A stretch of 61,520 bases of DNA, taken from NCBI GenBank assembly GCA_025455485.1, contig JALOMJ010000005.1:1-61520 (forward strand), written 5' to 3'. The stretch comes from Bacteroidia bacterium (GTDB lineage: Bacteria > Bacteroidota > Bacteroidia > B-17B0 > Aurantibacillaceae). The position numbers were made by a program, and so were the translations under genes. Every line of letters starts with the position of its first letter. Position 1 is the stretch's first letter. The notes below the pieces were generated by a model. The model saw nothing but the letters and a program-made list of their open reading frames with translations. It did no database searches and was not told the DNA's origin. Of the stretch, positions 1 to 8,774 are shown one piece after another.

Positions 1-189
1 ATTGATGATTTTGTTGTCGAGGACGCTGTAAACAGTAAGTCTTTGAGTTTTTGGGATTATCATGGCAATGAATATTGGTCTTTTTGTGAATATTGCTTGT
101 ACATAACGTATTCGGGCTTGGCGTTCGGGCGGATTTCGGAGCACAAAACTGTCTGCCAGCACTGCACTTGTTACGAAGCAAAATTCTGA
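1..189 (+). CDS. C-terminal fragment of an unknown protein (5' end outside the window)
   Basis: Frame 1 is open from the first base to a TGA at 187-189, giving 62 residues. The first 35 or so residues have ordinary protein composition (a Trp/Tyr-rich stretch ending CEYCLYI). The last part runs through the AACG...CGTT hairpin at 105-125, so the original stop may have been displaced or this may not be coding at all. No family recognised. The other forward frames have early stops. Confidence 0.3.
   Translation: MDDFVVEDAVNSKSLSFWDYHGNEYWSFCEYCLYITYSGLAFGRISEHKTVCQHCTCYEAKF
105..125. repeat. AACG...CGTT imperfect hairpin, left border of the accessory patch
   Basis: AACG (105-108) faces CGTT (122-125) around a GC-rich centre. 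Similar AACG/CGTT or CGTTG/CAACG pairs lie at 817-837 and 2145-2174, one at each boundary between the accessory genes. The pairing is short and may be chance taken singly; the recurrence at every border is what makes it worth recording. Confidence 0.35.
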
Positions 190-256
190 TAGCTATCGTG
201 ATCATCTGACGACTGAGCTGCCAATTTCTTGACGGTGCTGTTGCCGGCTGTTGATA

Positions 257-805
257 TCACTCACTAAATAGTTGTTCTAAAAAATTCACTTTTTTCTCTT
301 CCTCCCACTTGTCGGTCTTTATGTTCAAGTTGTATGCTGTCGTTCCTTTCAGTCCGAATAAGAAATAGTCATTCCCACTTCGCTCACTCTTAAGATTCCA
401 AACCAAATAGCTCTTTTCCTTGTTCTCTCTCAAAATTCTTATTTGTCCATTGGTCTGTTCTTTCATGAAGTTTGCGTCCCATTCGTAAAATTTTCTCACA
501 AAGTTATCAGTCGTTACCTCAGGGTTATTGTGTGAAAATTCATATTTGTCCCACGGCTGTAAAGCAATTGCAATTCGAACGGAGTCCTGTCCGATAAAGA
601 AGTATTGTCCGCTTACAGCGTTTTCTCTTGTCTTTGTCCACTTCCCTGGAATTTTAACTTCACCATGAGGAAAAATCATCACAGAAGTTCGGTTGGTGTT
701 CTTGTCGTAGTTGTCAGAATACAGAATTGAAGTCGACTTGGTTGTCGCACATGAAAGTAGAACTGTCGAAAGAATAATTGTCAAAAATTGTTTTAGTCGT
801 CTCAT
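257..805 (-). CDS. hypothetical lipoprotein
   Basis: This 182-residue protein has a lipoprotein signal: basic MRRLKQ, a hydrophobic stretch, then LLSC with the Cys near residue 19, so it should be anchored to a membrane facing the periplasm. I chose ATG at 805 because the open frame further upstream (to 835) has only a TTG and would bury the signal. No catalytic motif or family was recognised. The mature part is soluble and mixed in charge. It lies on the same strand as the Fic gene but is separated from it by a hairpin at 817-837, so it need not share its promoter. It probably belongs to a transferable accessory segment. Confidence 0.65.
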   Translation of the reverse strand: MRRLKQFLTIILSTVLLSCATTKSTSILYSDNYDKNTNRTSVMIFPHGEVKIPGKWTKTRENAVSGQYFFIGQDSVRIAIALQPWDKYEFSHNNPEVTTDNFVRKFYEWDANFMKEQTNGQIRILRENKEKSYLVWNLKSERSGNDYFLFGLKGTTAYNLNIKTDKWEEEKKVNFLEQLFSE

Positions 806-816
806 TGTTTGTCTGT

Positions 817-837
817 CGTTGGCAATTGCCGGCAACG
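817..837. repeat. CGTTG...CAACG hairpin between the lipoprotein and fic genes
   Basis: CGTTG (817-821) pairs with CAACG (833-837); the interior contains the 10-bp palindrome TTGCCGGCAA. It lies just upstream of the lipoprotein start. A second inverted repeat, GCAGC...GCTGC, follows at about 842-858. The core resembles the hairpin upstream of fic (2145-2174), which also has GCCGG at its centre. Confidence 0.4.
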
Positions 838-966
838 TTCCGCAGCCAAAGTTGCTGCCTTTTGCGAAGAGTATATTGTTAAGCTAATATATTGAATTTG
901 TGGAAATGAAACGCTAAAACACAGCGATTTAGTGGCAAATGTTTTACATGTTGTTGCGGTAGCTTT

Positions 967-2064
967 CTAGAAGTCTGCAAGTTCATAGTTTGTGCTTCGT
1001 CCGCCCTGCTGCTCTTGTCGCAATATCCCTTTTTCAATTAAGTCTTTTATGTCTCGTAATGCGCTGTCAGGTGAGCATTTAGAAATTTTTGCCCATTTGG
1101 ATGATTTTAATTTTCCATCAAATCCGTCAAACAGTTTGTTCAACACTATTCTCTGTCTTTCATTAAACACTGTATTCTCGTGAACTTTCCAGAACTCAGT
1201 CTTACGTGATACTTTTTGTAAGGTGGTTTCTGTTGCTGTGAGTGAATTTTTAAGACAATGCAAAAACCAATCTAACCATTCTGTAATGTCGCCACTGCTA
1301 TGTTGAACTTTTTGCAGCATTTCGTAATACTGTTTTCTTTCAACCAAAATTTGACTTGACATACTGTAATACCGTTCTGTAGTTTTGTCTGCACGGGCAA
1401 GCATCAAATCAGACATTGCTCTAGCAATTCTTCCGTTTCCATCGTCAAATGGGTGGATGATGATAAACCAAAAGTGAGCGATTGCCGCCTTTAGAACGTG
1501 GTCAATAGGGGAGTTCTCATTGAACCATTTTAAAAACTTGTCCATTTCTTTCTTTACTTTGATAGCAGGAACTGCTTGATAATGGTCTTTTTCTTTTCCC
1601 ATAGCCCCTGATACAATTTGCATTTCACCGGTTCGATAACGACCTACTTTAATTTTGTTCATACCACTATGTCCTGTCGGAAAAAGTGCTGAATGCCATC
1701 CGAACAGTCGTTTAGGTGTTAATGGCTTCTGGTAATTTTGAGTCGCGTCAAGCATCATTTCCACAACACCTTCTACGTTTCTGTTTGGAGTATTAAGTCC
1801 GGCTATCTTAATACCTAATCGTCTTGCAATGGATGAGCGAACTTGGTCGTAGTCGAGTTTTTCTCCTTCGATTTCAGATGATTTAATAACGTCAAGTGTT
1901 AAAGTTGCAAGTGTCGCTTCTTCCTTCGTCTTAAAACCGAGGGTATTCATTTGCCCGATAATCTTACCTTGCAAGTTTCTAACCTCTCCGAATAGGGCAT
2001 TGATGTCAGTTTCCCGCCATGTGAAGTTCGTCCAGTTTTTATATTCGTAGATGTATTTTACCAC
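967..2064 (-). CDS. Fic family protein with N-terminal inhibitory motif (DUF4172-type)
   Basis: Fic proteins usually transfer AMP from ATP to a hydroxyl on a target protein. The catalytic motif HPFDDGNGR is intact at residues 204-212, with the catalytic His204. Residues 62-67 read SSEIEG, which fits the (S/T)xxxE(G/N) inhibitory helix placed before the Fic core (class II, self-inhibited), Glu66 being the residue that would block ATP. The N-terminal 80 or so residues look like the DUF4172 segment often fused to Fic, and residues 300-365 look like a winged helix. The start is GTG at 2064: TAA precedes it in frame and the next Met is residue 39. Stop is TAG. The target is unknown. Two 29-bp repeats lie immediately upstream and may be its operator, perhaps bound by its own C-terminal domain. 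Confidence 0.93.
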   Translation of the reverse strand: MVKYIYEYKNWTNFTWRETDINALFGEVRNLQGKIIGQMNTLGFKTKEEATLATLTLDVIKSSEIEGEKLDYDQVRSSIARRLGIKIAGLNTPNRNVEGVVEMMLDATQNYQKPLTPKRLFGWHSALFPTGHSGMNKIKVGRYRTGEMQIVSGAMGKEKDHYQAVPAIKVKKEMDKFLKWFNENSPIDHVLKAAIAHFWFIIIHPFDDGNGRIARAMSDLMLARADKTTERYYSMSSQILVERKQYYEMLQKVQHSSGDITEWLDWFLHCLKNSLTATETTLQKVSRKTEFWKVHENTVFNERQRIVLNKLFDGFDGKLKSSKWAKISKCSPDSALRDIKDLIEKGILRQEQQGGRSTNYELADF

Positions 2065-2080
2065 TGTTTAAAGGTATACC

Positions 2081-2142
2081 TGCGGTAAATATACCATTTA
2101 TTCTCCGCAAATATGCGGTAATTATTAAATTTATTCTCCGCA
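2081..2142. promoter_or_regulatory. pair of 29-bp repeats upstream of fic, probable operator
   Basis: Two direct copies at 2081-2109 and 2114-2142 match at 25 of 29 positions and start 33 bp apart, about three helical turns. Each begins TGCGG and ends CCGCA, so each copy has inverted ends, as a dimer site would. They end 17 bp from the fic start codon. The palindrome GGTATACC (2073-2080) sits between them and the gene. No good TAnnTTTG promoter box was found here. Confidence 0.55.
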
Positions 2143-2144
2143 TT

Positions 2145-2174
2145 CAACGCAGTATAAAGCCGGTTTATGCGTTG
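2145..2174. repeat. CAACGC...GCGTTG hairpin upstream of fic
   Basis: CAACGC (2145-2150) pairs with GCGTTG (2169-2174) and ATAAA (2154-2158) with TTTAT (2164-2168), leaving an AGT bulge and a GCCGG loop. There is no T tract, so it is not an obvious terminator. It may mark the right edge of the accessory patch. Confidence 0.45.
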
Positions 2175-2506
2175 GTTTGTTTAATGATGAATGAAGCAAA
2201 AACCCTACCACCATTATTTTCAGCTACTCGCCGTTGGGCTTTCGAAGCGGCACAGATTATTTTTTTATTGACAATGATAACCTAAAAATGGGCTGCGCCG
2301 GTTTGGCGCGCTGTGTGCTTGCAAGCTCTGAGGAACACCGCTTAACCTGGTACTAACAGAGGATTTTAATTTCACAGAAAATTAAATTACGGCTTTTTGC
2401 ACTTTGGAAATAATGAATTATTTTGGAAGCTAAAAATTTAACTATTCGAAAAATATAGGCAAACTGAAATTACTTTCTCTTTTTGCTTCAACTCTAATCT
2501 GATTTT
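2175..2506. other. 332-bp intergenic stretch, no gene recognised
   Basis: No convincing gene. One forward frame is open across about 2215-2350 but has no good start and no family resemblance. The last 100 bp are AT-rich and presumably hold the promoter of the large cargo gene at 2507, though no exact TAnnTTTG box was found. Confidence 0.4.
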
Positions 2507-5500
2507 ATGAAAAAAACTTTCTACTCTTCTCTGCTTCTTGCGGTTGCTTTTTCGACGACAATTCTAGCTTCCACAAGTCCTAAAACGGTTTATTCGGTTC
2601 CTGCAGACAAGGCCGAAAAGATTAAGGATAATTTTAACAAGGGTGAATTTTCCACAAGTTCTTTTGCTTTTACCGAGAACAAAGGGCAGGTGATGGGTTA
2701 CGATGGCTTACCGCACCCTGAAGTGAAGTTTTCCTTCCAACAGGGTGGCACACAAATTTTTCTTTTGGAAAAGAGCATTGCCTATCAGTTCACAAAAATG
2801 CACTATCCCGAAGGGTATCTGGAGATGATGCGCGACAAAGCCGGCTTGGAAGACATGGAGAAGTTGCAGGACTTGCAAAAACAAATCCGCACTGAGTCTT
2901 TTCGTATGGACATGACTCTGGTGGGTGCCAATAAGAATTGTGAAATAACGACAAAAGGAAAAAGTACCGACTATATTAATTTTTATAACCGCAATGTGTT
3001 GGATGTGCATTCGTATAGCCAAGTGACCTACCACAATGTTTACCCCGGGATTGATTGGGTAATTTATACAAAAGGCAAAGAGGTGAAATACGATTTTGTG
3101 GTAAAACCTGGTGCAGACCCCTCCAGGATAAAAATGCGATTTGACCATCAGGAAGGCTTAAAATTAAATGCAGATGGCAGTATTACTATGGAGAACAGTT
3201 TGGGAAGCATCACAGAAAAAGCACCGGAGAGTTTTCAGGCAGGCAAAACTATTTTGACAAAATTTAAATTAATAGAGAATACACTTTCGTTCGAGCTCGG
3301 AAATTATGATGCCCATAAAATCCTCATTATTGATCCTATTTTAGTTTGGGCTACTTATTATGGTGGATCTGGAGGGGATATTGGCGAATCTTCGAGTGTT
3401 GATGGATTCGGTAATGTTTATCTGGCAGGATATACAAGTTCAGGAAATGCAATTGCCTCCAGTGGTCATCAAAATTCTTTTGGAGGATTTATTGATGCAT
3501 TTTTGGTTAAGTATAATGGTATTGGAATAAGGCAATGGGCTACGTATTATGGAGGAATTGAATTGGACCTTGGTCGTTCATGCACAATTGATATTAACGG
3601 TAATGTTTTTTTATCTGGCTATACTGAATCAAGTACTAATATTTCGTTAACTGGACATCAAAATGTTTACGGTGGTAACGGTGACGCTTTTTTGGTTAAA
3701 TTTAATAGCAGCGGAGTCAGACAGTGGGGAACATATTACGGAAGTAATGGAGGCGATGCAGGAGAATTTACTAAGATAGATGGAACAGGAAATGTTTATT
3801 TAGTTGGGGCCACTCAATCAACAGTTAGTATATCTTCTGGCGGGCATCAAAATGTATATGCTGGAGGAAGCCAGGATGCATTTTTGGTGAAATTTAATAA
3901 CAATGGCGTGAGGCAATGGTCTACTTACTATGGAGGGGCTGGCGACGAATCTGGTTTTGCATGTTCAGTTGATGGTAGTGGAAACGTATTTTTAGTGGGC
4001 AATACAACTTCAACAGCCGGTATTGCCATTGGGGGGCACCAAAATATTTTTGCTGGGGTAGGTGATGCTTTTTTAGTAAAGTTTAATACTAGTGGCATAA
4101 GGCAATGGGGAACATATTATGGTGGTTCTGCAAATGATGATGGTATCTCTTGTTCAACGGATGGAACAGGCAATGTTTTTATAACAGGAACTACTTCATC
4201 TACAACAAATATTGCTATCGGTGGCCATCAGAATTTTATAAGTGGGATGTTTGATTCGTTTTTAATAAAGTTTAATAGTAATGGTGTCAGGCAATGGGGG
4301 ACTTATTATGGCGGTAACGGGAATGATGAGGGTCATTCGTGTACATCAGATGGGTTGGGTAATGTTTTTTTGGTAGGAGTAACAGGATCTAGTGTTGGCG
4401 TTGCGTATAGTGGACATCAGAATGTATATGGGGGTGGTTTAGATGCCTTTCTAGTAAAATTCAATGGTAATGGTGAAAGACAATCGGCTTCTTATTATGG
4501 TGGTAGCGGGGAAGATAGAGGTTATTCCGTTAGCACAGAAATATCCGGCAATATTTATTTAGCAGGTTATTCCTGGTCCACTTCTGGTATTGCCTCTGGA
4601 GGACATCAAAATATTAATGGTGGGGGGAATGATGCCTTTTTGGTAAAGTTTTGTGATACTCCAAATCAACCTTCAGTGATTACTGGCAACACGCTGGTTT
4701 GTTTTGGGGCTGCGCAAAGCTATTCTGTAACCAATGATCTAACGGCAACAAGTTATTCCTGGTCTGTTCCGGGTTCATGGTCCGGCACATCAACAACTAA
4801 TATTGTTTCGGCAACAGCCGGTGCCACCGGTATTTTAAGTGTAACGGCTAATAATGCCTGCGGGGCAAGTCCGGCAAGAACCATAAACATTACTTCCAAT
4901 CCTCTTCCCACTGTTAGTGTCAACAGCGGTTCCATCTGTCAAGGCAATTCATTCACCATTACTCCAAGTGGTGCAAATACCTACACGATTCAAGGTGGTA
5001 ATGCTGTAGTATCGCCAAATGCTAATGCAAATTATACCATCATGGGTACAAGTGCTCAGGGCTGTGTGTCACAGAATTTTGCAACATCGAGTGTAACAGT
5101 TAATCTAAATCCAACAGTTACAGTCAATAGTGGTTCTATTTGTCAGGGCGCTTCGTTCACCATTAGTCCAAGTGGCGCGAATACCTATACCATTCAAGGT
5201 GGTAATGCTGTAGTATCGCCAAATTCAAACGCAAGTTATACGGTTATGGGCACCAGTTCACAGGGTTGTGTTTCCCAGAATTTTGCAACATCAAGCGTAA
5301 CGGTTAATCTTAATCCAACAATTACTGTCAATAGCGGTTCCATTTGTCAGGGCAGTTCGTTCACCATTGCTCCAAGTGGTGCGAATACCTATACCATTCA
5401 AGGCGGTAATGCTGTAGTGTCGCCAAATGCTAACACAAGTTATTCGGTGATTGGTACAAGTGCTCAGGGTTGTGTTTCCCAGAATTTTGCAACATCGAGT

Positions 5501-6601
5501 GTAACAGTTAATCTCAATCCAACAGTAACTGTTAATAGCGGTTCCATTTGTCAGGGCAGTTCGTTCACCATTGCTCCAAGTGGTGCAAATACCTACACGA
5601 TTCAAGGAGGTAATGCTGTAATATCGCCTAATGCTAATTCAAGTTACACAGTACTCGGCACAAGTGCTCAGGGCTGTGTTTCACAGAATTTTGCCACGGC
5701 CAGTGTGACAGTTTATTTGAATCCAACCATCACAGTCAACAGCGGTGCTATCTGTTTTGGTGAAAGTTTTACACTTGTGCCTTCAGGTGCCAGCACATAC
5801 ACCAATGTGGGATTTGGCTCCAATCTGGTGGTGAGTCCGACCAGCAATACTTCTTTTACAATTATCGGAAGCAGTGCTGAAGGCTGCGTAGCAGGTGCTC
5901 CGGCCATTGCCAACGTAAGCGTTAATGCCTTACCTGTTGTTACAGTTAACAGCGGTGCTATTTGCAGCGGACAAAGTTTTACACTAAACCCGGGCGGTGC
6001 CAGCAGCTATTCCTATAGCGGAGGTTCGGCAGTGGTGAGTCCGAATGTGAACACTTCCTATACGGTAACAGGTACTAGTGCTGAAGGTTGTCAGGCAACA
6101 GCTGTTTCAAACGTTACTGTAAACCCTTTGCCAAGCATAAGTATCAGCGGCACAGTGGAAGTCATTTGTTCGGGAGAGAGCGTTAATTTAACCGCCACCG
6201 GTGCATCGAGCTATACCTGGAGCGAAGGTTCAACTGGCAGTACAATCAGCACCACACTAAATTCCACTACTACCTATAGCGTGATCGGTACAGATGCAAA
6301 CGGTTGTGCGAATAACGCACAGGTTACTCAAAATGTTGATGCTTGTTTGGGAACAATCCAGTCGGCATTCGATAGCCAGCAGTTGGCGGTTTACCCGAAC
6401 CCCAACACTGGAACTTTTTTTATTGAGAGTACTCAATCTTTGGATGTGACAATTTATAATGCCCTTGGTCAGTTAATTTTACAACAAAGGCTAACGGAAG
6501 GCAAGAACAGCATTCAACTCAATGAAGAGGCAAAGGGTATTTACATTTTACAAGTAAACCAAAGCGGCAGAATAAGCAACTACAAACTTGTAAAGGAGTA
6601 A
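2507..6601 (+). CDS. large SBBP/Ig-like surface protein with T9SS type A sorting domain
   Basis: This 1364-residue protein has a signal peptide (about residues 1-21). A DUF7948-like N-terminal region follows (about 45-280, with FTENKGQV near its start). Then come about seven SBBP beta-propeller-type repeats of 55-65 residues (about 280-720), each with a variant of WGTYYGG, DG.GNV, GHQN and DAFLVKFN. Next are a PKD/Ig-like unit and a tandem array of 68-residue Ig-like modules containing NSGSICQG and SAQGCVSQNFA. The C-terminal 75 residues (VYPNPNTGTF, then YNALGQ, then GIYILQV) are a type A sorting signal, so it should be exported by the T9SS and attached to the surface or released. Likely an adhesin or matrix protein; the ligand is unknown. 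It stands alone, with 234 bp to the next gene. Confidence 0.9.
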   Translation: MKKTFYSSLLLAVAFSTTILASTSPKTVYSVPADKAEKIKDNFNKGEFSTSSFAFTENKGQVMGYDGLPHPEVKFSFQQGGTQIFLLEKSIAYQFTKMHYPEGYLEMMRDKAGLEDMEKLQDLQKQIRTESFRMDMTLVGANKNCEITTKGKSTDYINFYNRNVLDVHSYSQVTYHNVYPGIDWVIYTKGKEVKYDFVVKPGADPSRIKMRFDHQEGLKLNADGSITMENSLGSITEKAPESFQAGKTILTKFKLIENTLSFELGNYDAHKILIIDPILVWATYYGGSGGDIGESSSVDGFGNVYLAGYTSSGNAIASSGHQNSFGGFIDAFLVKYNGIGIRQWATYYGGIELDLGRSCTIDINGNVFLSGYTESSTNISLTGHQNVYGGNGDAFLVKFNSSGVRQWGTYYGSNGGDAGEFTKIDGTGNVYLVGATQSTVSISSGGHQNVYAGGSQDAFLVKFNNNGVRQWSTYYGGAGDESGFACSVDGSGNVFLVGNTTSTAGIAIGGHQNIFAGVGDAFLVKFNTSGIRQWGTYYGGSANDDGISCSTDGTGNVFITGTTSSTTNIAIGGHQNFISGMFDSFLIKFNSNGVRQWGTYYGGNGNDEGHSCTSDGLGNVFLVGVTGSSVGVAYSGHQNVYGGGLDAFLVKFNGNGERQSASYYGGSGEDRGYSVSTEISGNIYLAGYSWSTSGIASGGHQNINGGGNDAFLVKFCDTPNQPSVITGNTLVCFGAAQSYSVTNDLTATSYSWSVPGSWSGTSTTNIVSATAGATGILSVTANNACGASPARTINITSNPLPTVSVNSGSICQGNSFTITPSGANTYTIQGGNAVVSPNANANYTIMGTSAQGCVSQNFATSSVTVNLNPTVTVNSGSICQGASFTISPSGANTYTIQGGNAVVSPNSNASYTVMGTSSQGCVSQNFATSSVTVNLNPTITVNSGSICQGSSFTIAPSGANTYTIQGGNAVVSPNANTSYSVIGTSAQGCVSQNFATSSVTVNLNPTVTVNSGSICQGSSFTIAPSGANTYTIQGGNAVISPNANSSYTVLGTSAQGCVSQNFATASVTVYLNPTITVNSGAICFGESFTLVPSGASTYTNVGFGSNLVVSPTSNTSFTIIGSSAEGCVAGAPAIANVSVNALPVVTVNSGAICSGQSFTLNPGGASSYSYSGGSAVVSPNVNTSYTVTGTSAEGCQATAVSNVTVNPLPSISISGTVEVICSGESVNLTATGASSYTWSEGSTGSTISTTLNSTTTYSVIGTDANGCANNAQVTQNVDACLGTIQSAFDSQQLAVYPNPNTGTFFIESTQSLDVTIYNALGQLILQQRLTEGKNSIQLNEEAKGIYILQVNQSGRISNYKLVKE
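4910..5725 (+). repeat. four in-frame 204-bp tandem repeats
   Basis: Units start at 4910, 5114, 5318 and 5522, exactly 204 bp (68 codons) apart, and are very similar at the DNA level. A diverged unit follows at 5726 and a further one near 5936. Because the period is a multiple of three, gain or loss of a unit would keep the reading frame. Confidence 0.92.
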
Positions 6602-6835
6602 GTCAATCTGTTTCAGAAGGATAACAGAAAGCAACTACTTGAAACAATTTTGGGGACGATTTACAGATTGCGATTTGGTTAATAACCTAAGGTATAAGAG
6701 AAGAATGAAAAATATCAGTTAAAATTAGAATTTACTAAATCACAAAAAAATATTTTGAAATTTCGCCAACTCATTCGATTATCAATTATCTTGCGCGGCA
6801 GGAAGTGTTTCAGAACAAAAATTTAACTTCAGAAT

Positions 6836-7330
6836 ATGAAAATTAGAATTCTTCAACCTACAGCTTTGGTTGTTCTTTTAATTGTTTCACTCAATCAAAA
6901 TTTGAATGCCCAGCAGGGTACTTTAAGTTCCGGAAATGATATAACCGGTGCAGGTGGAAGCATAAGTGAATCTATAGGCCAAACTAATTATGTAACCCTT
7001 AGCTCCAACACACATATCATTACGCAGGGACTACAGCAAACTTATATTTTGATTGAAGAGACATCATTGGAGTCAATTCATGAAAGTGTACAATTGAAAG
7101 TTTATCCTAATCCTACTAACGAGTTTGTGATTTTGGAATTTGAAAATTATCAAACCGAAAAAATCCTGCTAAAGATTACAGATTTAAGCGGAAAACTGCT
7201 TTTTGAAGAAGTTGTCAATAATGCCAAAACAAAGATTGACCTTAAGAATTTCGCTAATGGTAAATACCAATTGAGTCTAATCCTAAATAATTTATCTTTT
7301 AAAACGTATAATATCATTAAAACACAATAG
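6836..7330 (+). CDS. small T9SS type A sorting-domain protein
   Basis: The 164-residue product has a signal peptide (about 1-25, ending LNA), a short Ser/Gly/Thr-rich mature part (about 26-72), and a type A sorting domain (about 85-164: [26 protein letters not shown]). Almost nothing but the sorting domain remains after the signal is removed, so it may be a minor surface component or a partner of the next gene, whose ATG is 1 nt after this TAG. Co-transcription and translational coupling with the collagen-like gene are likely. Confidence 0.82.
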   Translation: MKIRILQPTALVVLLIVSLNQNLNAQQGTLSSGNDITGAGGSISESIGQTNYVTLSSNTHIITQGLQQTYILIEETSLESIHESVQLKVYPNPTNEFVILEFENYQTEKILLKITDLSGKLLFEEVVNNAKTKIDLKNFANGKYQLSLILNNLSFKTYNIIKTQ

Positions 7331-7331
7331 T

Positions 7332-8585
7332 ATGAATAAACTGTTTTTTTATCTTTTTCTCTTTTGCTCAAGCGCAAGTGCCTTTGCACAGGCACCGAAT
7401 AAAATAAGCTATCAGGCTGTAATAAGAAATAATCTAAATGCTTTAGTCGTTAATTCATCCGTATCCGTTAGAGTAAGTCTATTACAAGGCAGTATTAATG
7501 GAACACCTGTTTATTCTGAGACTCATCAAGTAATTTCTAACCTTAACGGATTGATTACACTTGAAATAGGAAATGGTAATGTGATTGCAGGAAGTTTTAC
7601 AACTATAGCCTGGGCAAATGGGCCTTATTTTATTAAAACTGAAGTAGATCCTAGTGGAGGAAGCAATTACTCAATTGTCGGCACATTTCAACTGTTAAGT
7701 GTACCTTATGCTTTGTACGCTGAAACATCCGGTAGTTCTCTGCCAGGTCCGCAAGGTCCTACAGGTCCTCAAGGAATTGCCGGCCCTGTAGGAGCTACAG
7801 GCCCCCAAGGACCAATAGGTTTAACAGGTCCCGCAGGAGCTACAGGTCCAATTGGACCAACAGGAGCAACCGGTGCTACGGGTCCACAAGGCCCAACTGG
7901 TGCAACAGGTCCACAAGGTCCAATTGGTTTAACCGGACCGGCAGGCCCTGCAGGTCCAACGGGAGCCACAGGCCCGATTGGACCAACAGGAGCAGCCGGT
8001 GCTACGGGACCACAAGGTCCTATAGGTTTAACGGGACCGGCAGGCCCCGCAGGACCAACAGGCGCTACAGGACCAATTGGACCAATAGGGGCAACCGGGC
8101 CTGCGGGAACTTATACGGCTGGTGCAGGGATAAGCATTACCGGAGGAACCATCAGTGCAATCAGTCCAACACTGGTATACTCATCGGTGGGTGGCACCAC
8201 AAACTTCACTTATCAAACAACTGGCAATTGGAATACAATGGCAGATTTGACAACAACCATTACTTTGGCAAATGCGGCTTCTGTTTTTATAAGTTATCAA
8301 TTTGGGAGTGTAGTTCTCTCTAATAGTTTTATTATAGGTTATATTGCAAGTCGAGTAATGATTAATAATTCTGAGGTATTACCATTAAGACATATTACGT
8401 CTGCAGGAGCAGTAACAAACGGACCTCAAGTCCCTTTTGCAACATCAAATGGAAGTACAATAATTAATTTACCAAGCGGCACTCATGTAATTACAGTTGA
8501 ATATGCATGTATTGTTCCCTATCAAAATCAGGCAAGTTCTCCTAATTTTTACTCAAGAAATTTAACAGTTAAGGAATTACGATAA
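7332..8585 (+). CDS. collagen-like repeat protein with C-terminal globular domain
   Basis: The 417-residue product has a signal peptide (about 1-20, ending AFA). An N-terminal domain (about 21-135: [13 protein letters not shown] and [13 protein letters not shown]) is common in secreted Bacteroidota proteins. About 40 uninterrupted Gly-X-Y triplets follow (about 137-258), mainly [12 protein letters not shown] and GLT. A C-terminal domain of about 155 residues completes it. Proline sits mostly in the X position and Thr is common in Y, as in bacterial collagens, which form triple helices without hydroxyproline. The C-terminal domain probably drives trimer formation. It lacks a sorting domain, so attachment may depend on the coupled upstream protein. 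Confidence 0.88.
   Translation: MNKLFFYLFLFCSSASAFAQAPNKISYQAVIRNNLNALVVNSSVSVRVSLLQGSINGTPVYSETHQVISNLNGLITLEIGNGNVIAGSFTTIAWANGPYFIKTEVDPSGGSNYSIVGTFQLLSVPYALYAETSGSSLPGPQGPTGPQGIAGPVGATGPQGPIGLTGPAGATGPIGPTGATGATGPQGPTGATGPQGPIGLTGPAGPAGPTGATGPIGPTGAAGATGPQGPIGLTGPAGPAGPTGATGPIGPIGATGPAGTYTAGAGISITGGTISAISPTLVYSSVGGTTNFTYQTTGNWNTMADLTTTITLANAASVFISYQFGSVVLSNSFIIGYIASRVMINNSEVLPLRHITSAGAVTNGPQVPFATSNGSTIINLPSGTHVITVEYACIVPYQNQASSPNFYSRNLTVKELR
7741..8110 (+). repeat. Gly-X-Y coding repeats, with a 99-bp higher-order duplication
   Basis: A 9-bp periodicity encodes Gly-X-Y triplets. A longer segment is duplicated: CAAGGTCC starts at 7914 and again at 8013, 99 bp apart, with closely matching sequence after each. 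This points to recent in-frame expansion. Confidence 0.85.
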
Positions 8586-8774
8586 ATGAAAAATCCGCCG
8601 ATGAATTTTGATTTTTTTTATCGTTTTAGAAGTTTTCTAAAAACTACCTAAGGAGGTATTTCCCACAGGCTTATTCCTTTATACTTCGTTGAGTCAAACC
8701 AGTCGGCTCATCCGAAAGCTCGAGACACCCCCTGTTAATTTGCCATTTGCTTGGATGCTTCTAAGCTATTGCCT

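Noticed and set aside
2081..2142. CRISPR-like array (two 29-bp repeats)
   Set aside because: Only two copies with a 4-bp gap, no spacer-sized interval, no cas genes.
105..2174. Integron attC sites
   Set aside because: Stems lack the full attC consensus and no integron integrase is in the window; XerC here is the housekeeping type.
2210..2350. Possible gene fragment upstream of the large cargo gene
   Set aside because: Open frames are short, have no start and no recognisable family.
5291..5605. Minus-strand ORF in the cargo gene
   Set aside because: Shadow of the 204-bp tandem repeats; composition follows the sense strand repeat.
7769..7969. Minus-strand Pro/Gly-rich ORF
   Set aside because: Mirror reading of the Gly-X-Y coding repeat.
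8640..8660. TACCTAAGGAGGTA inverted repeat as terminator after the collagen-like gene
   Set aside because: Short five-base arms and no T tract.
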